From Rugalucina vietnamica (taxonomy: Eukaryota > Mollusca > Bivalvia > Lucinida > Lucinidae), in the NCBI GenBank assembly GCA_964017185.1, contig OZ024869.1, positions 53,532,761 through 53,596,760 of the forward strand: a stretch of 64,000 bases of DNA. Reading direction: 5' to 3'. The notes below the pieces were generated by a model. That model made no database searches and had not been told where the DNA came from. It worked only from the letters and a program-made list of their open reading frames with translations. Every line of letters starts with the position of its first letter. Position 1 is the first letter of the stretch. Shown here one piece after another: positions 53,803 through 64,000 of this stretch. The translations under genes were made by a program, and so were the position numbers.

Positions 53803-54610
53803 TATAATGAGGTTGAACTGTTATTTCACATAAGCCAACACAAATAATTAACCATATGGAGACTGGGGCACACTTGATGCTTTGAGAGTCAATACTATTT
53901 GCTGTATTGAAATAACCAACATCAAATTTGCTTTTATACTGTGAAACATGCACTTGGTCAACTAAAACACTCTAGCAAGAACTTTAAAAACAACTCAAAC
54001 AACAATTATTATTTATAGAAAAGCAAATATACATGATTGAAGCGGTCATAAATTTGGTTATCATGTAATGTCTGATTAACCTGTACATGCATTGTTAAGA
54101 TAACAATTTTTATCAACTGACTGCAACCATTACACGAATGAAAATTATTACTCTAAGTTCGGAAATGTTCGTGTGACATTGCATGATTTTTCTATTTCTG
54201 AATTATTAGCAAATTCTAGTTCTCTTGCAGTTTATAAAGCTTATGATAACTCCTTATTAGTGAGCACTTAAAATTCGGGAGATACAAAATTCACAAAATT
54301 TAATTATAGCAAAAATTAATTTCTCACAAATAAAAATTTACAGTAAAAAATCTTAAGTTAATGTCCATCCTGCAGAATCAATCCAAACAACATACCCATA
54401 CTGGTCTGCTCCGTGCTGTCCATAAGTTGTTATGCCCGTAAAGTGAAGATTAGACTTGTATTTATCAGTCAATGTCTTTTTGAAATATAATATCTCCTGG
54501 GTACCTAGTCCATGGCATGAGGATTAAGTGGACACTCAAGGACACTTTATGGCAGCAGTAAGATTCAAACCACACACTGTTTACTTCAGCATCAGATGCT
54601 CGTCCAAGAC
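53803..54610. other. Intergenic; no recognisable gene
   Basis: AT-rich. Contains a weak copy of a GTTCGGAAATGTTCGTGTGAC-type repeat (about 54158-54180) that recurs at about 56412-56625 as TTCGGAAATTTTCGCGTGAC with TTCGCGAAT motifs. No coding region seen. Confidence 0.45.
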
Positions 54611-54844
54611 GAGTCATGTCATAGGAAAACCAATGATGTGGTTTCCGAACAGGTCTGACACAAACTGGCCTGTACAGTCACAGGAGCAAGCTAGAAGCTT
54701 GAAATTTTGGATTTAGAAAGAAAAGAAATTGTACTATCCATGTATCGAAAACAAAGGCACTGATCAGCTTCGCAGTTACTACGAAACTGATCTGCGCCTT
54801 TGGTTTCGCATATGCACATTGTTGGTTTTCTCAAGAGGCAGCTC
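54611..54844 (+). mobile_element. MITE family A, copy 5 (about 234 bp)
   Basis: Typical internal hairpin and ends, but more diverged TIRs (GAGTCATGTCATAGG). Flanking 4-mers (AGAC and GGCT) do not match, so it is older or its flank has changed. Confidence 0.85.
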
Positions 54845-54848
54845 GGCT

Positions 54849-56161
54849 ATATTTCATAATGCCAGTTGAAGTGTTGATTGTCCATAAAACAAACTCCACA
54901 AACACTTGGCCAGAATGTTTTGGTGTCATCTTTCTTCCAACAGAATTAAGTTATGCCTATTGCTAATCCAACTGTTGAATGGCCATAAAATAATAGCTCT
55001 GCAATCCCTTGGTCAGGATTTGTTTGGTTGTTTTGAAGTTTTCTTTCTGCCTCTGGTGGGCCTTTTCCTTTGGTTCTTTGTTGTGAAGGCTAAACACTAG
55101 AATTATAAACATAGGTTTTTCATCTTTTACTGTTACTTTGCTTATGTAATTATGAACTCGATATTGCTATTTTACATTCCTAGTATAAAAGAAAAATTTT
55201 TAACTATTAATTTGGAATTCGTACCCTTATCTTGCAGTCCTATCATGTAGCTCAATAATTATTGCACTTGGTTGGTGAACCAACAAGGTCTGTGAGGGTG
55301 CTGACGTTTGAACCCGGGTCCCATATGTCTTCCCTTTGATACCAAGATGCCAAAATTAAAATCATGCCTTGGAAATTAAATTATGCTCATCTTGTTTATT
55401 ATAGATATACAACTTACACTGAGTACATAATTTGTTTGGAAGTGTTATGGCCTATTATTAATTAACTTATTAGTTTATAGTACTTATACAGAGAATTTGG
55501 TCTGTGTCATACTGGTGATGTTTCTCTTTTCGTATAGTCTATACTGGATTTCACCTCGACCTAATACAGCTGACCTCGCACTAATACGGTTGACCTCGTA
55601 TCTATATGGATTGACCTGCTATCTATATGGAAATCCCTACACCTGATTGGTCAAAATTCACGTGCAAGGTCACGCGCCGCGTTGAATGTGTTGAAACAAA
55701 AACAATGGCGGCGATTCAGTCGATCGAGTGAAATAGTGAACAAACAAGCAAAAATCATGTCAGCATCTTTGAAAAGAATGTCAGACATGGGCGCTAAGAA
55801 TGGCGAAGGTATGCTTTAGGTGCTAGCGGATGATATGGACTTTTGACAGTTCATTAATAAAAATCTCATTAATCAAGTTATTTCTTATTGGACCAGTCAC
55901 AGATCCTCGGTCAGCTGTATTGGAACTCGGCCTTCGGCCTCGGTATAGTTGTTAGAGTGTCAGACTCCCGATTTAAAGGTCTGAATGGGGTTTGATCCCC
56001 AAAGGCACTGGGTTGTGTCCTTGAGCAAGGCAAACAAATCCCAATAATAGTAGTTAGTACCCAGGAAGCTGTGTCTCTGTTCCTCTATGACTAAAATTGT
56101 TAACTGGGACAATAAACCACAATACAAACAAGCAACTAAAATTTGTCAGTTATCGTCTTAC
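54849..56161. other. Intergenic, with a possible first exon at 55757-55808 (+)
   Basis: About 55560-55620 has a short repeat of TGACCTCG(C/T)A with ATCTATATGG. Downstream, an ATG at 55757 opens 17 codons ending in GGCGAAG followed by GTATGC, a plausible donor. A second ATG-like GC-richer stretch with CAATGGCGGCG lies just upstream (55703). This could be the start of a plus-strand host gene, but no second exon could be matched. No other support. Confidence 0.3.
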
Positions 56162-59100
56162 CCTCTCATCTAAGAATTCCATGACTTTATCCATACTGCA
56201 TTTGATCCCTGCCTCTTTCAAGTCCTTTTTGAACACATCTAACTCTATTGGCTGAATCAAAAGATACACATTTGATTATTTTAATAAGATATGGAGAGGG
56301 CGCTCTGTAAATCAAGAACAGTGTGTTTATGATAAGAAACAAAATTTCTCACTATATCCTTAAGCTTCCTAAACAGTGAAGCATTTTAAAGCAAATACTT
56401 TTAGCACCTGAATACTGTAAGTTCGGAAATTTTCGCGTGACTTTTATTTCGCGAATTTTCTATTTACGAATTATAAGCGAGTTCTTGAATTCGCGAATGA
56501 GTGTCCATGTATTCTATAATGTTTATAGTGACTCTTTATTAGCGAGAACTTTGAATTCGCGAGGCAACTAATTCGCGAATATTAGCGAAAATAAAGTTCT
56601 CGCGAATATTTCCGGATCTACAGTATTAAAGGATTTACAAGATATGCAATCTACAAATTACTAAATGAGCCTGTGCATGACAAAACCAACAATTTGGGTT
56701 TCTGACCAGGTCCGACACAAACCGGGCTGTACAAGCACAGAAGATGGCTAGAGGCTTGAAATTTTGGATTTAAGAAGATGAGGTACTGTACTATCCGTGT
56801 AGCGAAAACAAAGGCGCTGATCAGCTTCGCGGTTACCGCGAAGCTGATCTGCGTCTTTGTTTTCGCATAGGCAAAAATCCGGTTTTCTCACGATGCGGCT
56901 CAAAAATATTGTAACAACTGACCTCATACATGAGCATTTTTATCTTCAGTTCTCTATTACGATGGATATAGTCTGTCAGTTGCTTTGTCAAGTCTACTCC
57001 TTTCTGAAATAGGTTGTACAATAGGTGAGTTAGGCCTTTTTGAAAACACACCAAACTTGTTTGTTGGTTGATAGTGGGTTAAACGTTCCTCCAACAGCTA
57101 TGGTCATACAGAGACGGGACCTCAGTTTAACTCATTTAAGCCTGGCGTCCCTTTTATGGGACATAGGCAAACAGAATAGCCCCAGATGTGACGCCGCAGA
57201 ACGCGGCGTCCCATCTGGGGCTATTCTGTTTACTTAGAGAATTTTCATCGAAAAATTGAAAAAAATTTAAAAATCACTCCTGATGCCCTTAAAAATGAAA
57301 GTGGACTCACCCAAATGATAATGATGGGAAAACCCATTCGTCAAATATGGGTTAAAGTCTCATCTGACAGACTGGAGACACCAAGAATCAAACCTGTGAC
57401 TCCTGGCATAAAAAGCGAGTGACTGAACCACAGAGGCTTTTATACACCAAACTTGTAAACTAACAAACAGTAGAATGGCTTCAAAAATATTCATTAGAAA
57501 GTCTACACCAAGAGTGTGCAGTATAATTTGGCACTGATTTTAAAATAAGCTGTCAAGAAAAAAGTGAGCCAAGATGCGAGAAAACCGGTCTTCTTGGGTT
57601 TTCGACAAGGTCTGACAAACCGGTCTGTGCCAAAGAGGAAATATACTATCCTTGTAGTGGAAACAAAGGCGCTGATCAGCTTCACAGTAACCTTCGCAGT
57701 TACTGCGAAGCTGATCTGCGCATTTGTTTTCGCCTAGGCAAAATCCAATTTTCTCATGACATGGCCCAAGTATAGACTCAAGTTAGCATGCTCTTTGATG
57801 TACAATTCAAATGGTCTTTTCCTTGTAACAAAATTCTGTAAATTTCAGAAATTTTTTGCATGACTTATATTGCAATTTTTCTATTTTCAAATTATATGCA
57901 TATAAGCAAGTTTTGAATCCATGCATTCTTAAAAAGCATACAGTACATGAACATTTCCGAACTTACAGTGTTACATTTTAAGTATTAACAGAAATTAGGT
58001 ATTTCCAAAAGTTAAAGAGAAGTACAAAACGAGATTCAGCCAAGCATTGTGCTAACAGGCGAATCTTTGACAAATGTTTTCTGCATGTTATACCCAAATT
58101 AAATATGTACCTGTGGAGAGCTTGACACATCACTGTCATCAGAGGGTGGATGAATACACGTCTCTTCTAACAGGTCACTGAAATTTCAAGGAAAACCATT
58201 TAATAGTAGATCTCAAGAGCAAATGATCATTTTTATACTGCTCTTCTTGGTTAAGAACTTTCTATATAAACAGTACAACTAACATTTGGAAACATTGAAA
58301 TTAGTCCAAAATCTCATGAAGAGGGTCCCAGAAAGACAAAACTTGTGGATTCTTTTACAAATATAATGAACCCTTACCAAAGAAGGTTGCTACATGAAGT
58401 TTTGTTATAGGCTTTTATTTTTAGATTTAATACCCCTATGCATGCAATGCTCTGCTATGTATATGTCTAAGTAAAGAAATTCATAGAGAAATAAATTTGA
58501 CCCTGCCAGTTTTCACTGATGGGGTATCTAGTATATATGCTTAGAAATGTTATAATATTACTTATCTGAATCTTTATAATATGTGTATATATGTTGTCAT
58601 GAAATTTCTAATAAATAAATAAAAAAAAAAAAAAAATGGGGTATCTAGTTACTTCAGACATTTTTCAATTGTCGTATAAAGCACATACACATGTCTTGTT
58701 AACCTAGTTAGAATTACATTACCTACATGAACAGTTATATTAATGAATGCATATTTTAAATTAAGTTCAACCTGCAACTTCAAATTATTTCAACAAATAT
58801 ATGTACCTGACATCTGACTCCTGAGATGACGAAATATCTGTCTGACTGGATGGAAAATCATCCATCTCTGCAGAATCAGCTGTTTCCATGGCAACCCTCT
58901 CACCGACTGTCCTAACAGTTGTTGTCGTGGTAACAGTGCAGTTTCTAGGTGCCTTGACAACCGTTGTCGTGGTTACTGTGTTACTATTTTTGTCACTATC
59001 ATCCTCATAGTCACTGTCAGTCTCATCTATAAACATTAATTTTATAAAGTTTAATCTTTATTTTTTATTATTTTTCATTTTTACCACTCATTCTCATTAA

Positions 59101-60201
59101 GATTTTCTTAAAATTTTCACTGGAATTTTCCCTCGTATGTTCCTAGCCTGAATGACTGTAAGTTTAGAAAATTGTTTGAATTCAGCTATTACGATCCTAA
59201 CTTAGGAGAGACAAGAATACTGATTCCAAAATATTGAGCAATGTTTTCGAAGAGACTCATTTCAGCTCAAGTAAATGTTCACAAGTGAGGTCAAATTAGA
59301 TGCTTTTTGCATGCATTTTCTTTTTCTGTGAATTATTAAACACAGTTCCATTTCTATTAGGTTTTAAGGAGAAAGCAATTATTTTGTGACAGAATAAATG
59401 ATAGTCTCTAAGTCTCTAAAAGTGAGTTTTACACTGGTGAGTTTGCTGGTAGATGTCCTTCAGAACTTTCACCATTCTCTTCTTACCCACGGGCTTCACA
59501 CCAAACTTCTGAACTGCTTTCTACAATAGATTAAAAATAATGTTAATCATCATGATATGAGCCATGTCATGAGAAAACCAGATTTTTCCTATGCGAAAAG
59601 AAAGGCGCAGATCTGCTGTGCAGTAGCTGCACAGCTGATCAGCGCTTTTGTTTTCGCTACACAGATAGTACAATTCCTCTTCTTCCTAAATCCCAAATTT
59701 CAAGCTTCTAGCCATTTTCTGTAGCTGCACAGACCGATTTGTCGGACCTGGTCCGAAACTCCTTAGACCAATTTTCTCGCCTCGCACCTCATATCATTAT
59801 GTAAACCCATTTTCTATAAATTCTTTTGACAAAACACATATAAGTGATTTCCTAATCAATCTATGACAGTGAACGACTGTTTTGAAATCTAAACTGCAAA
59901 CTCCCATGGGCTATGCTTGATGCAATACAAACTGCGCTTTCTGGGTTGGCAAGAACACACACTTTAATACCTGATTACCACAGTTATCTGATCTTTATTT
60001 GCATTGTCAATAACTAACTGTCAGACCAAAGACTTAATCTTTATCAGACATTGTTCTTCTTTTGGAGGGAGAAAATGTACCAACCTTGAGCATGGGTGTG
60101 TTCATGTTATCATAGCTAGGCATTGGTGTGAATGGTGATGGTACTGCCCAGGGCTTCTTCCCCTGTCCCTGGCTCACTGATGGGGTCTTAAAACTGGCTT
60201 T
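56162..60201 (-). CDS. SLX4: SLX4-like structure-specific endonuclease scaffold, C-terminal exons (partial)
   Basis: Six minus-strand exons join in frame with GT-AG borders: 60201-60085, 59520-59433, 59026-58807, 58177-58111, 57003-56923 and 56251-56162. Exons 1-2 give TPMPSYDNMNTP and KFGVKPVGKKRMVKVL, the SAP-like helix-turn motif before the C-terminal domain. Exons 3-4 are an acidic Ser/Thr linker (SDYEDDSD). Exons 5-6 give LTDYIHRN and PIELDVFKKDLKEAGIKC with MEFLDER, the conserved C-terminal domain by which SLX4 binds the SLX1 nuclease. SLX4 organises nucleases that cut Holliday junctions and interstrand crosslinks in the nucleus. The last exon (expected to start after DER) was not found between 52 kb and 56 kb, and the large N-terminal part is not visible up to 64 kb. 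The gene may extend beyond the window or be a partial copy. MITEs at 56667, 57566 and 59559 and a retroposed insert at 58533 sit in or beside its introns. Confidence 0.8.
56667..56901 (+). mobile_element. MITE family A, copy 6 (235 bp)
   Basis: Well-preserved hairpin and ends; lies in the SLX4-like intron just downstream of exon 5. Flanking 4-mers AAAT and AAAA differ by one base. Confidence 0.88.
57169..57231. repeat. Near-perfect hairpin, about 63 nt
   Basis: AAACAGAATAGCCCCAGATG pairs with CATCTGGGGCTATTCTGTTT, and inside it ACGCCGC pairs with GCGGCGT around a short loop. Located in an SLX4-like intron. GC-rich compared with surroundings. Could be the core of a MITE or a miRNA-like precursor; only structure supports it. 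Confidence 0.7.
57566..57767 (+). mobile_element. MITE family A, copy 7 (about 202 bp)
   Basis: 4-bp duplication AAGT (57562-57565 and 57768-57771). Shorter than other copies in the segment before the hairpin. In the SLX4-like intron between exons 4 and 5. Confidence 0.88.
58533..58635 (+). mobile_element. Short poly(A)-tailed retroposed insert with 14-bp target duplication
   Basis: ATGGGGTATCTAGT occurs at 58519-58532 and 58636-58649. The 103 bp between them end in overlapping AATAAATAAATAAA signals and about 17 A. This is the hallmark of target-primed reverse transcription by LINE machinery acting on a polyadenylated RNA, here only its last 80-90 nt. The source gene is not identified. Lies in the SLX4-like intron between exons 3 and 4. 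Confidence 0.85.
59559..59790 (-). mobile_element. MITE family A, copy 8 (232 bp)
   Basis: Inverse orientation; perfect duplication ATAT (59555-59558 and 59791-59794). The hairpin stem reads CAGATCTGCTGTGCAGTAGC with compensating changes on the other arm (GCTGCACAGCTGATC). In the first visible SLX4-like intron. Confidence 0.9.
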
Positions 60202-61595
60202 CTGAATGAAAAAAAGTATATTTACATGTTGTTGATTGTATCTTGTAAAATAATCAGAACATGTTCAAAGGACGCACACTTGCAAGACTTATGCTCTATT
60301 TAATATAGAATTGATAAGAAAAGATAGACAAGATTTATTTTGAGTTGGCAAGTATCATAACAGTACAACATAAGCTCTGGTGAGCTTTTTAAGACCAATT
60401 GAGAGATCAATCAATTTCAAATGTCATCGTATGTTTTTCTTACAGTATAGACACCGCGAAGGTTCGATATTCCCTGTCCCCGCGCGATGCGGGGAATAGT
60501 CGGGAAAGGATTAAAATTCACGTAAAATCCACGCAAAATTCATGCGAAATCCGCGCGAGTTTCTCGCAGCTCCCCTGCATCGGTAAAATCCGCGCGGGGA
60601 ATTTCCACACATGAAGCGTGAAGCACGGGGAATTTCCTCGCATGAATTAAGCGTGTGACGTGTACTGTATTTAGGATCGGTCCTAGTGAGATACATGTTA
60701 ACGGTAAAGTGCAATACAAATGACAAAGTATAGATGCGCCCCTCATCACTGTTTTCTTTGCCACTGCTAGATAAGACTGAATTTTCTTGCCTTGATGTTT
60801 CCAAAATAGACAAAGTGTTTCAACAGGTGCAAGTCCTTAACATTCTGGGATTCTTGCGAATACAACGCTACGTCTGACTGAACGACGCCAGGAAGGCTTT
60901 GTAAACATCGTAGTTTATCAGTGAAGGTCACTGACAATGTCGACGTCCGGTGGAAAATTAGGATATTTGTGGTGTTTTAAAAGAAAAAAACGTTGCTGCA
61001 GAATGAGAATAGTGAAGATGCATATCGTCTATATACGGGCCTGAATGTTTTATGGTTTCGCTACGCGTCACCGTAAAACGAATTTTCGGCCGCTATTATA
61101 TCCGACGATCTGTGCTCCGTAGCATAGAATATGTAGACATGTAGAATATGATCGGACCTGCACTAGTCAGCACCACGAGTAGCACGTGTATTGCTACATG
61201 CACATGCTTTTGCAATCCGCTTGCTACATGTATGTATTGCAACATCGGCTATTTTATTTAGACTTACTTCACGTGCTACTTTGTGTAAACTTGTTGCCAC
61301 GCGAACTACAGTGAATGGCCAATAACATATTCTACTTACTACCCATATACATGTGCACGTGTACATTCTTATTCACTGAGTGCTGCTATTTTGCATGGAA
61401 TATTGCATATGCTTTCTCTTAAATCAAAGATCGCAGATTAAAGCTTGAAGTCCTTTGCTTGATGATCAAATGAGAAATGAGCAAATTTAGTGTAACCCAT
61501 ATCTTTTCTACAACAAATTTGGCCATCTACTGTATGCCTCTCAGATAGCAGAAATCCCCTTTAACAAAGTTCGTTTATAAAGACGTTGCATAACG
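60202..61595. other. Upstream of the visible SLX4-like exons; CpG-rich patch at about 60440-60660
   Basis: The patch has several near repeats of AAAATCCGCGCG and GGGGAATTTCC in otherwise AT-rich DNA. An open minus-strand frame (60511-60813) crosses it but has no family or splice support. About 60840-61160 contains CpG-containing unique sequence. Could be a promoter region or a decayed repeat; I cannot decide. Confidence 0.35.
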
Positions 61596-62100
61596 GAAAC
61601 TTGCCCATGTAATTTACAGATTTTTTCAGCTGTAAAAATTAGAAGAAAAAAAAATCATTGGAAAATATTTTGCGATTTTTTTTTTATTTTTGTTCAAAAC
61701 ATAGATTGTGGGTACACGTTAGAACCGCCTCGGCGATGCGGTTCTTTGCCGAGCCGGTTCTAACGAGTACCCACAACCTATGTTGTGGATCAAAAATAAG
61801 AAAAATAGGTATACCCCTGTAGACCACAGTTTTTGCTATATGTAAAAGGTATATACATTACACGGTTTTCGTGATGGTATACAATACACGGTTTTCGTGA
61901 TGGTATACAAGACAGGATACTCCCGTCAGCATTCCATGATACATGTACAATTCTCGGCGGAACCGCCTCGGGGAGGCGGTTCTATGCCGAGGTGGTTCGC
62001 GGTTCTAATTCGAGGCGGTTCTAACGAGTACCCACAATCTATGTTTTGGAGCAAAAATAAGAAAAATAGGTATACCCCTACATATGGAACATATCATACG
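61596..62100. mobile_element. MITE family B, rearranged double copy
   Basis: Starts GGAAACTTGCCCATG, has the central GTTAGAACCGCCTCG palindrome (about 61718-61765), and then a second partial palindrome at about 61958-62027. ACACGGTTTTCGTGATGGTA is present twice (about 61860 and 61887). It looks like a tandem or nested pair of family B elements. Confidence 0.7.
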
Positions 62101-62572
62101 CACTTGTACGATATTCTGAAATCCTGTCTATAGTGACTTGTTTAATGTTGAAATGTGTGGAAAAGTTCGCAATAATAACAACTGTTTACCATGCACTCTG
62201 TTTTATGTTGTAGCTTCTAACCAGGGTCATCTCTCCTATAGCCGCAGGTAGGTATGGGAACCATCAGCCACCTGGAACTACTGCTCACCAACAGAAACGA
62301 AGCAAGACACAAAAAGAAGATCGTGACCTGATGAAGACGTGATCTGCATCTGCACATACTGACGGACACTAAATTTAGCTATTGAACGAGCGCTCTGACC
62401 TAACTTAAACTTGTGAACCACTGCAGCAGCTGAGTCCTAGTCCTTAGTCCTGTAAAACTAGTTTACGCCCGCCAGTAATTTACATTACTGATTGTTCCAA
62501 GGCGATACTTCAGTGTAGGTTCTAATTGTTTTACGTTTTGGTGTTGAATTTTTGTGTTGTACGTTTACTTAT
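62101..62572. other. No recognisable gene
   Basis: Unassigned sequence between MITE copies. GCCGCAG followed by GTAGGTATGG (about 62240) resembles a donor site but no coding exon could be supported. The last 80 bp resemble the start of repeat family D. Confidence 0.4.
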
Positions 62573-62809
62573 GAGCCGCCTCGTGGGAAAACCAACAATG
62601 TGGTTTCCGAACAGGTCTGACACAAACCGGCTTGTACAGCTACAGAAGCAGGCTAGAAGCTTGAAATCAGTTTGGAGTTAAGTAGAGGACGAATTTTACT
62701 ATCCGAGTAGCAAAAACAAAGGCGCTGATCAGCTTCGCGGTTACCGCGAAGCTGATCTGTGCCTTTGTTTTCGCCTATGCAGATTGTTGGTTTTCCCATG
62801 GGGCGGCTC
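62573..62809 (+). mobile_element. MITE family A, copy 9 (237 bp)
   Basis: Well-preserved; the TIR reads GAGCCGCCTCGTGGGAAAAC. Flanks TTAT and ATAT differ at one base. Inserted within a copy of repeat family D. Confidence 0.9.
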
Positions 62810-63145
62810 ATATTTTAGTTAAGTTTGGGTAACATGCTCACTCAACTTAGCACGATATGTTTTCTTTTTATAAGTCTAGGTTTTCCATCCTCTGGTTTTA
62901 GAGTGGGAATTTCTTTCTGATTGTGCCATTTCCTGATCATTGCCTACCTTTACCATTATTTCGCAGATCTATTGCATGTACTTGTTTGATTGGGATGAAC
63001 CATTTCGAAATGTTCTTTTTGGAGACATGTTGTCGTACTAAAATTGTCAGAAATAAAAATTAAAACTGAGATCCTTTAAGAGCAGTGAACGCATTAATGA
63101 GAAAGATGATGGGCCATACCGCGGTTTCGACTATTAAATCCTGCT
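62810..63145 (+). repeat. Repeat family D copy
   Basis: Landmarks GAGTGGGAATTTCTTTCTGA and CATTTCCTGATCATTGCC are followed by the string around ATACCGCGGTTTCGACTATT (about 63115-63135). The same two landmarks occur in the Polinton at 33990-34190, the first one inverted there. Element boundaries are unclear. Confidence 0.6.
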
Positions 63146-63268
63146 TTACGAAGACGATGACAAAATGTTTGAACGTATATATGACAACACCCGCCTGGTG
63201 CGCCTGTTTGGAATTTTAACATCAATTTTAAACCATGTGTTGGCCACACACTGTTTGTATTTAAATTT

Positions 63269-63490
63269 GCGACCCCGGTGGCCGAGCGGTTAGGAGCGCT
63301 GTTTCTTAATCTCTCGATCATCTCACCGCTGGGTTCGAGCCTCGCACTGGCCACATGTGAGACAAGACAAGTTCTGCTTGTGGGTGTGCCAGGTGTTTTT
63401 CTCGGGGTCCTCCCGTTTGCGCCAACCTACTGATCGGCCCGTCTCATACGAGCTGAAATAATCTTGAAAGGGACGTAAAACTGAATTCTA
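63269..63490 (+). mobile_element. tRNA-derived SINE with Meta-domain-like tail
   Basis: The head (63269-63355) has tRNA-like A box (GTGGCCGAGCGGTTAGGAGC) and B box (GGGTTCGAGCCTCG) and resembles a Ser/Leu tRNA. The tail has TCGGGGTCCTCCCG, then TACGAGCTGAAATAATCTTG and GACGTAAAACT. This agrees with the conserved 'Meta' domain of bivalve and other metazoan SINEs. It ends in AT-rich repeats. RNA polymerase III transcription is implied by the boxes. It abuts a MITE insertion at 63515. Confidence 0.75.
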
Positions 63491-63514
63491 TATTATTAAA
63501 AAAAATCTTTATTT

Positions 63515-63749
63515 GAACCGCGACGCGAGAAAATCGGGATTTCCAACCAGGTCCGACACAAACCGGTCTGTGAAGTCACTGAGGATGCTTCAAAGATTGA
63601 TATTCCGGATGGAAGAAGAAGAATTGTACTATCCGTTTAGCGAAAACAAAGACGCTGATCAGCTGTGCACTGTGCTGATTACTACACAGCTGATCTGCGC
63701 CTTTGTTTTCGCATGGGCAAAAATCGTGAGTTTCTCAAGACGCGGTTCA
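63515..63749 (+). mobile_element. MITE family A, copy 10 (235 bp)
   Basis: TIRs start GAACCGCGACGCGAGAAAA. Perfect 4-bp duplication ATTT (63511-63514 and 63750-63753). The hairpin carries paired substitutions (CAGCTGTGCA with CACAGCTG) compared with other copies. Confidence 0.9.
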
Positions 63750-63753
63750 TTTC

Positions 63754-64000
63754 TAAAGCCACAGTAATTTAAACGCCACCATGCTACTAAAAGGGTAATG
63801 GGCAACCAATAGTGATTGCTCCGAATGCTACAACTTCTGTTTATTCTGCCTGCCTCTCTGTTGCGCTCGTTGTCTTTGGTTTTGATTGAGACTATCCGAA
63901 TGGCTACCTTGTTGGGAAAGAGCTAGTCATCATGCTCTACCTGTGTCTTGTTGGGGAAATATGGTTTGTGATGTGTTATATTTTTCCTTTCCAGTCTAGT
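63754..64000. other. Window end; possible repeat family D fragment
   Basis: CCGAATGGCTACCTTGTTGGGAAAGAGCTAG-like sequence (about 63896-63926) matches the GTGGCCACCTATTGGGAAA region of family D loosely. No gene. Confidence 0.4.

Noticed and set aside
54528-54716. Open frame across MITE copy 5
   Set aside because: Mostly MITE sequence, no conservation or splice support.
60511-60813. 100-codon minus-strand frame as a further SLX4 exon
   Set aside because: No acceptor/donor pair of the right phase and it runs across the CpG-rich repeat patch.
63269-63355. A functional tRNA-Ser or tRNA-Leu gene
   Set aside because: The A and B boxes are good, but the acceptor stem does not pair properly and a SINE tail follows directly.

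Overview
The window is eukaryotic, AT-rich DNA. It has intron-split genes, many degenerate LINE fragments, a tRNA-headed SINE, MITEs and poly(A)-tailed insertions. The SINE tail, the (GACG)n repeat ending in a CTCAGGTGAGC-like tail, and the LINE types fit a bivalve mollusc or a close lophotrochozoan. This is inference; genus and species cannot be read here.

Layout. 1-5.1 kb: remains of a CR1/Jockey-like LINE (PHD/esterase ORF1, APE endonuclease) broken by MITEs and other repeats. 7.0-9.2 kb and 17.9-20.6 kb: two inverted copies of a gene built on a 39-bp minisatellite encoding a 13-residue acidic repeat; one copy is intact, the other is 5'-truncated and carries a retrotransposon insertion. 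Between them lie a 451-bp tandem repeat and foldback elements. 21.8-30.4 kb: a second CR1-like LINE split in frame by a 7.84-kb nested insertion that holds an RTE-type LINE piece, a MULE-like element and other repeats. 31.55-51.94 kb: a complete Polinton/Maverick with near-identical TIRs and a perfect 6-bp target duplication (CATCAG). 52-64 kb: host DNA with six C-terminal exons of an SLX4-like gene on the minus strand, several MITE copies and a SINE.

The Polinton carries the usual set: protein-primed DNA polymerase (here with three introns), packaging ATPase, DDE integrase with chromodomain, major and minor capsid proteins and cysteine protease. The block from ATPase to protease is a compact minus-strand cassette with overlapping or touching stops and starts. 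Two arms carry unusual cargo. At the left end, on the plus strand, a double PC4-like (transcription coactivator) gene is followed, in the same frame after one UAG and 15 nt, by a TATA-binding-protein homologue that keeps four DNA-intercalating phenylalanines. At the right end are a five-exon type I membrane protein gene and a small arginine-rich protein with a possible myristoylation signal. The TBP plus PC4 pair suggests an element that brings parts of its own RNA polymerase II initiation machinery; I regard this as the most notable system in the window.
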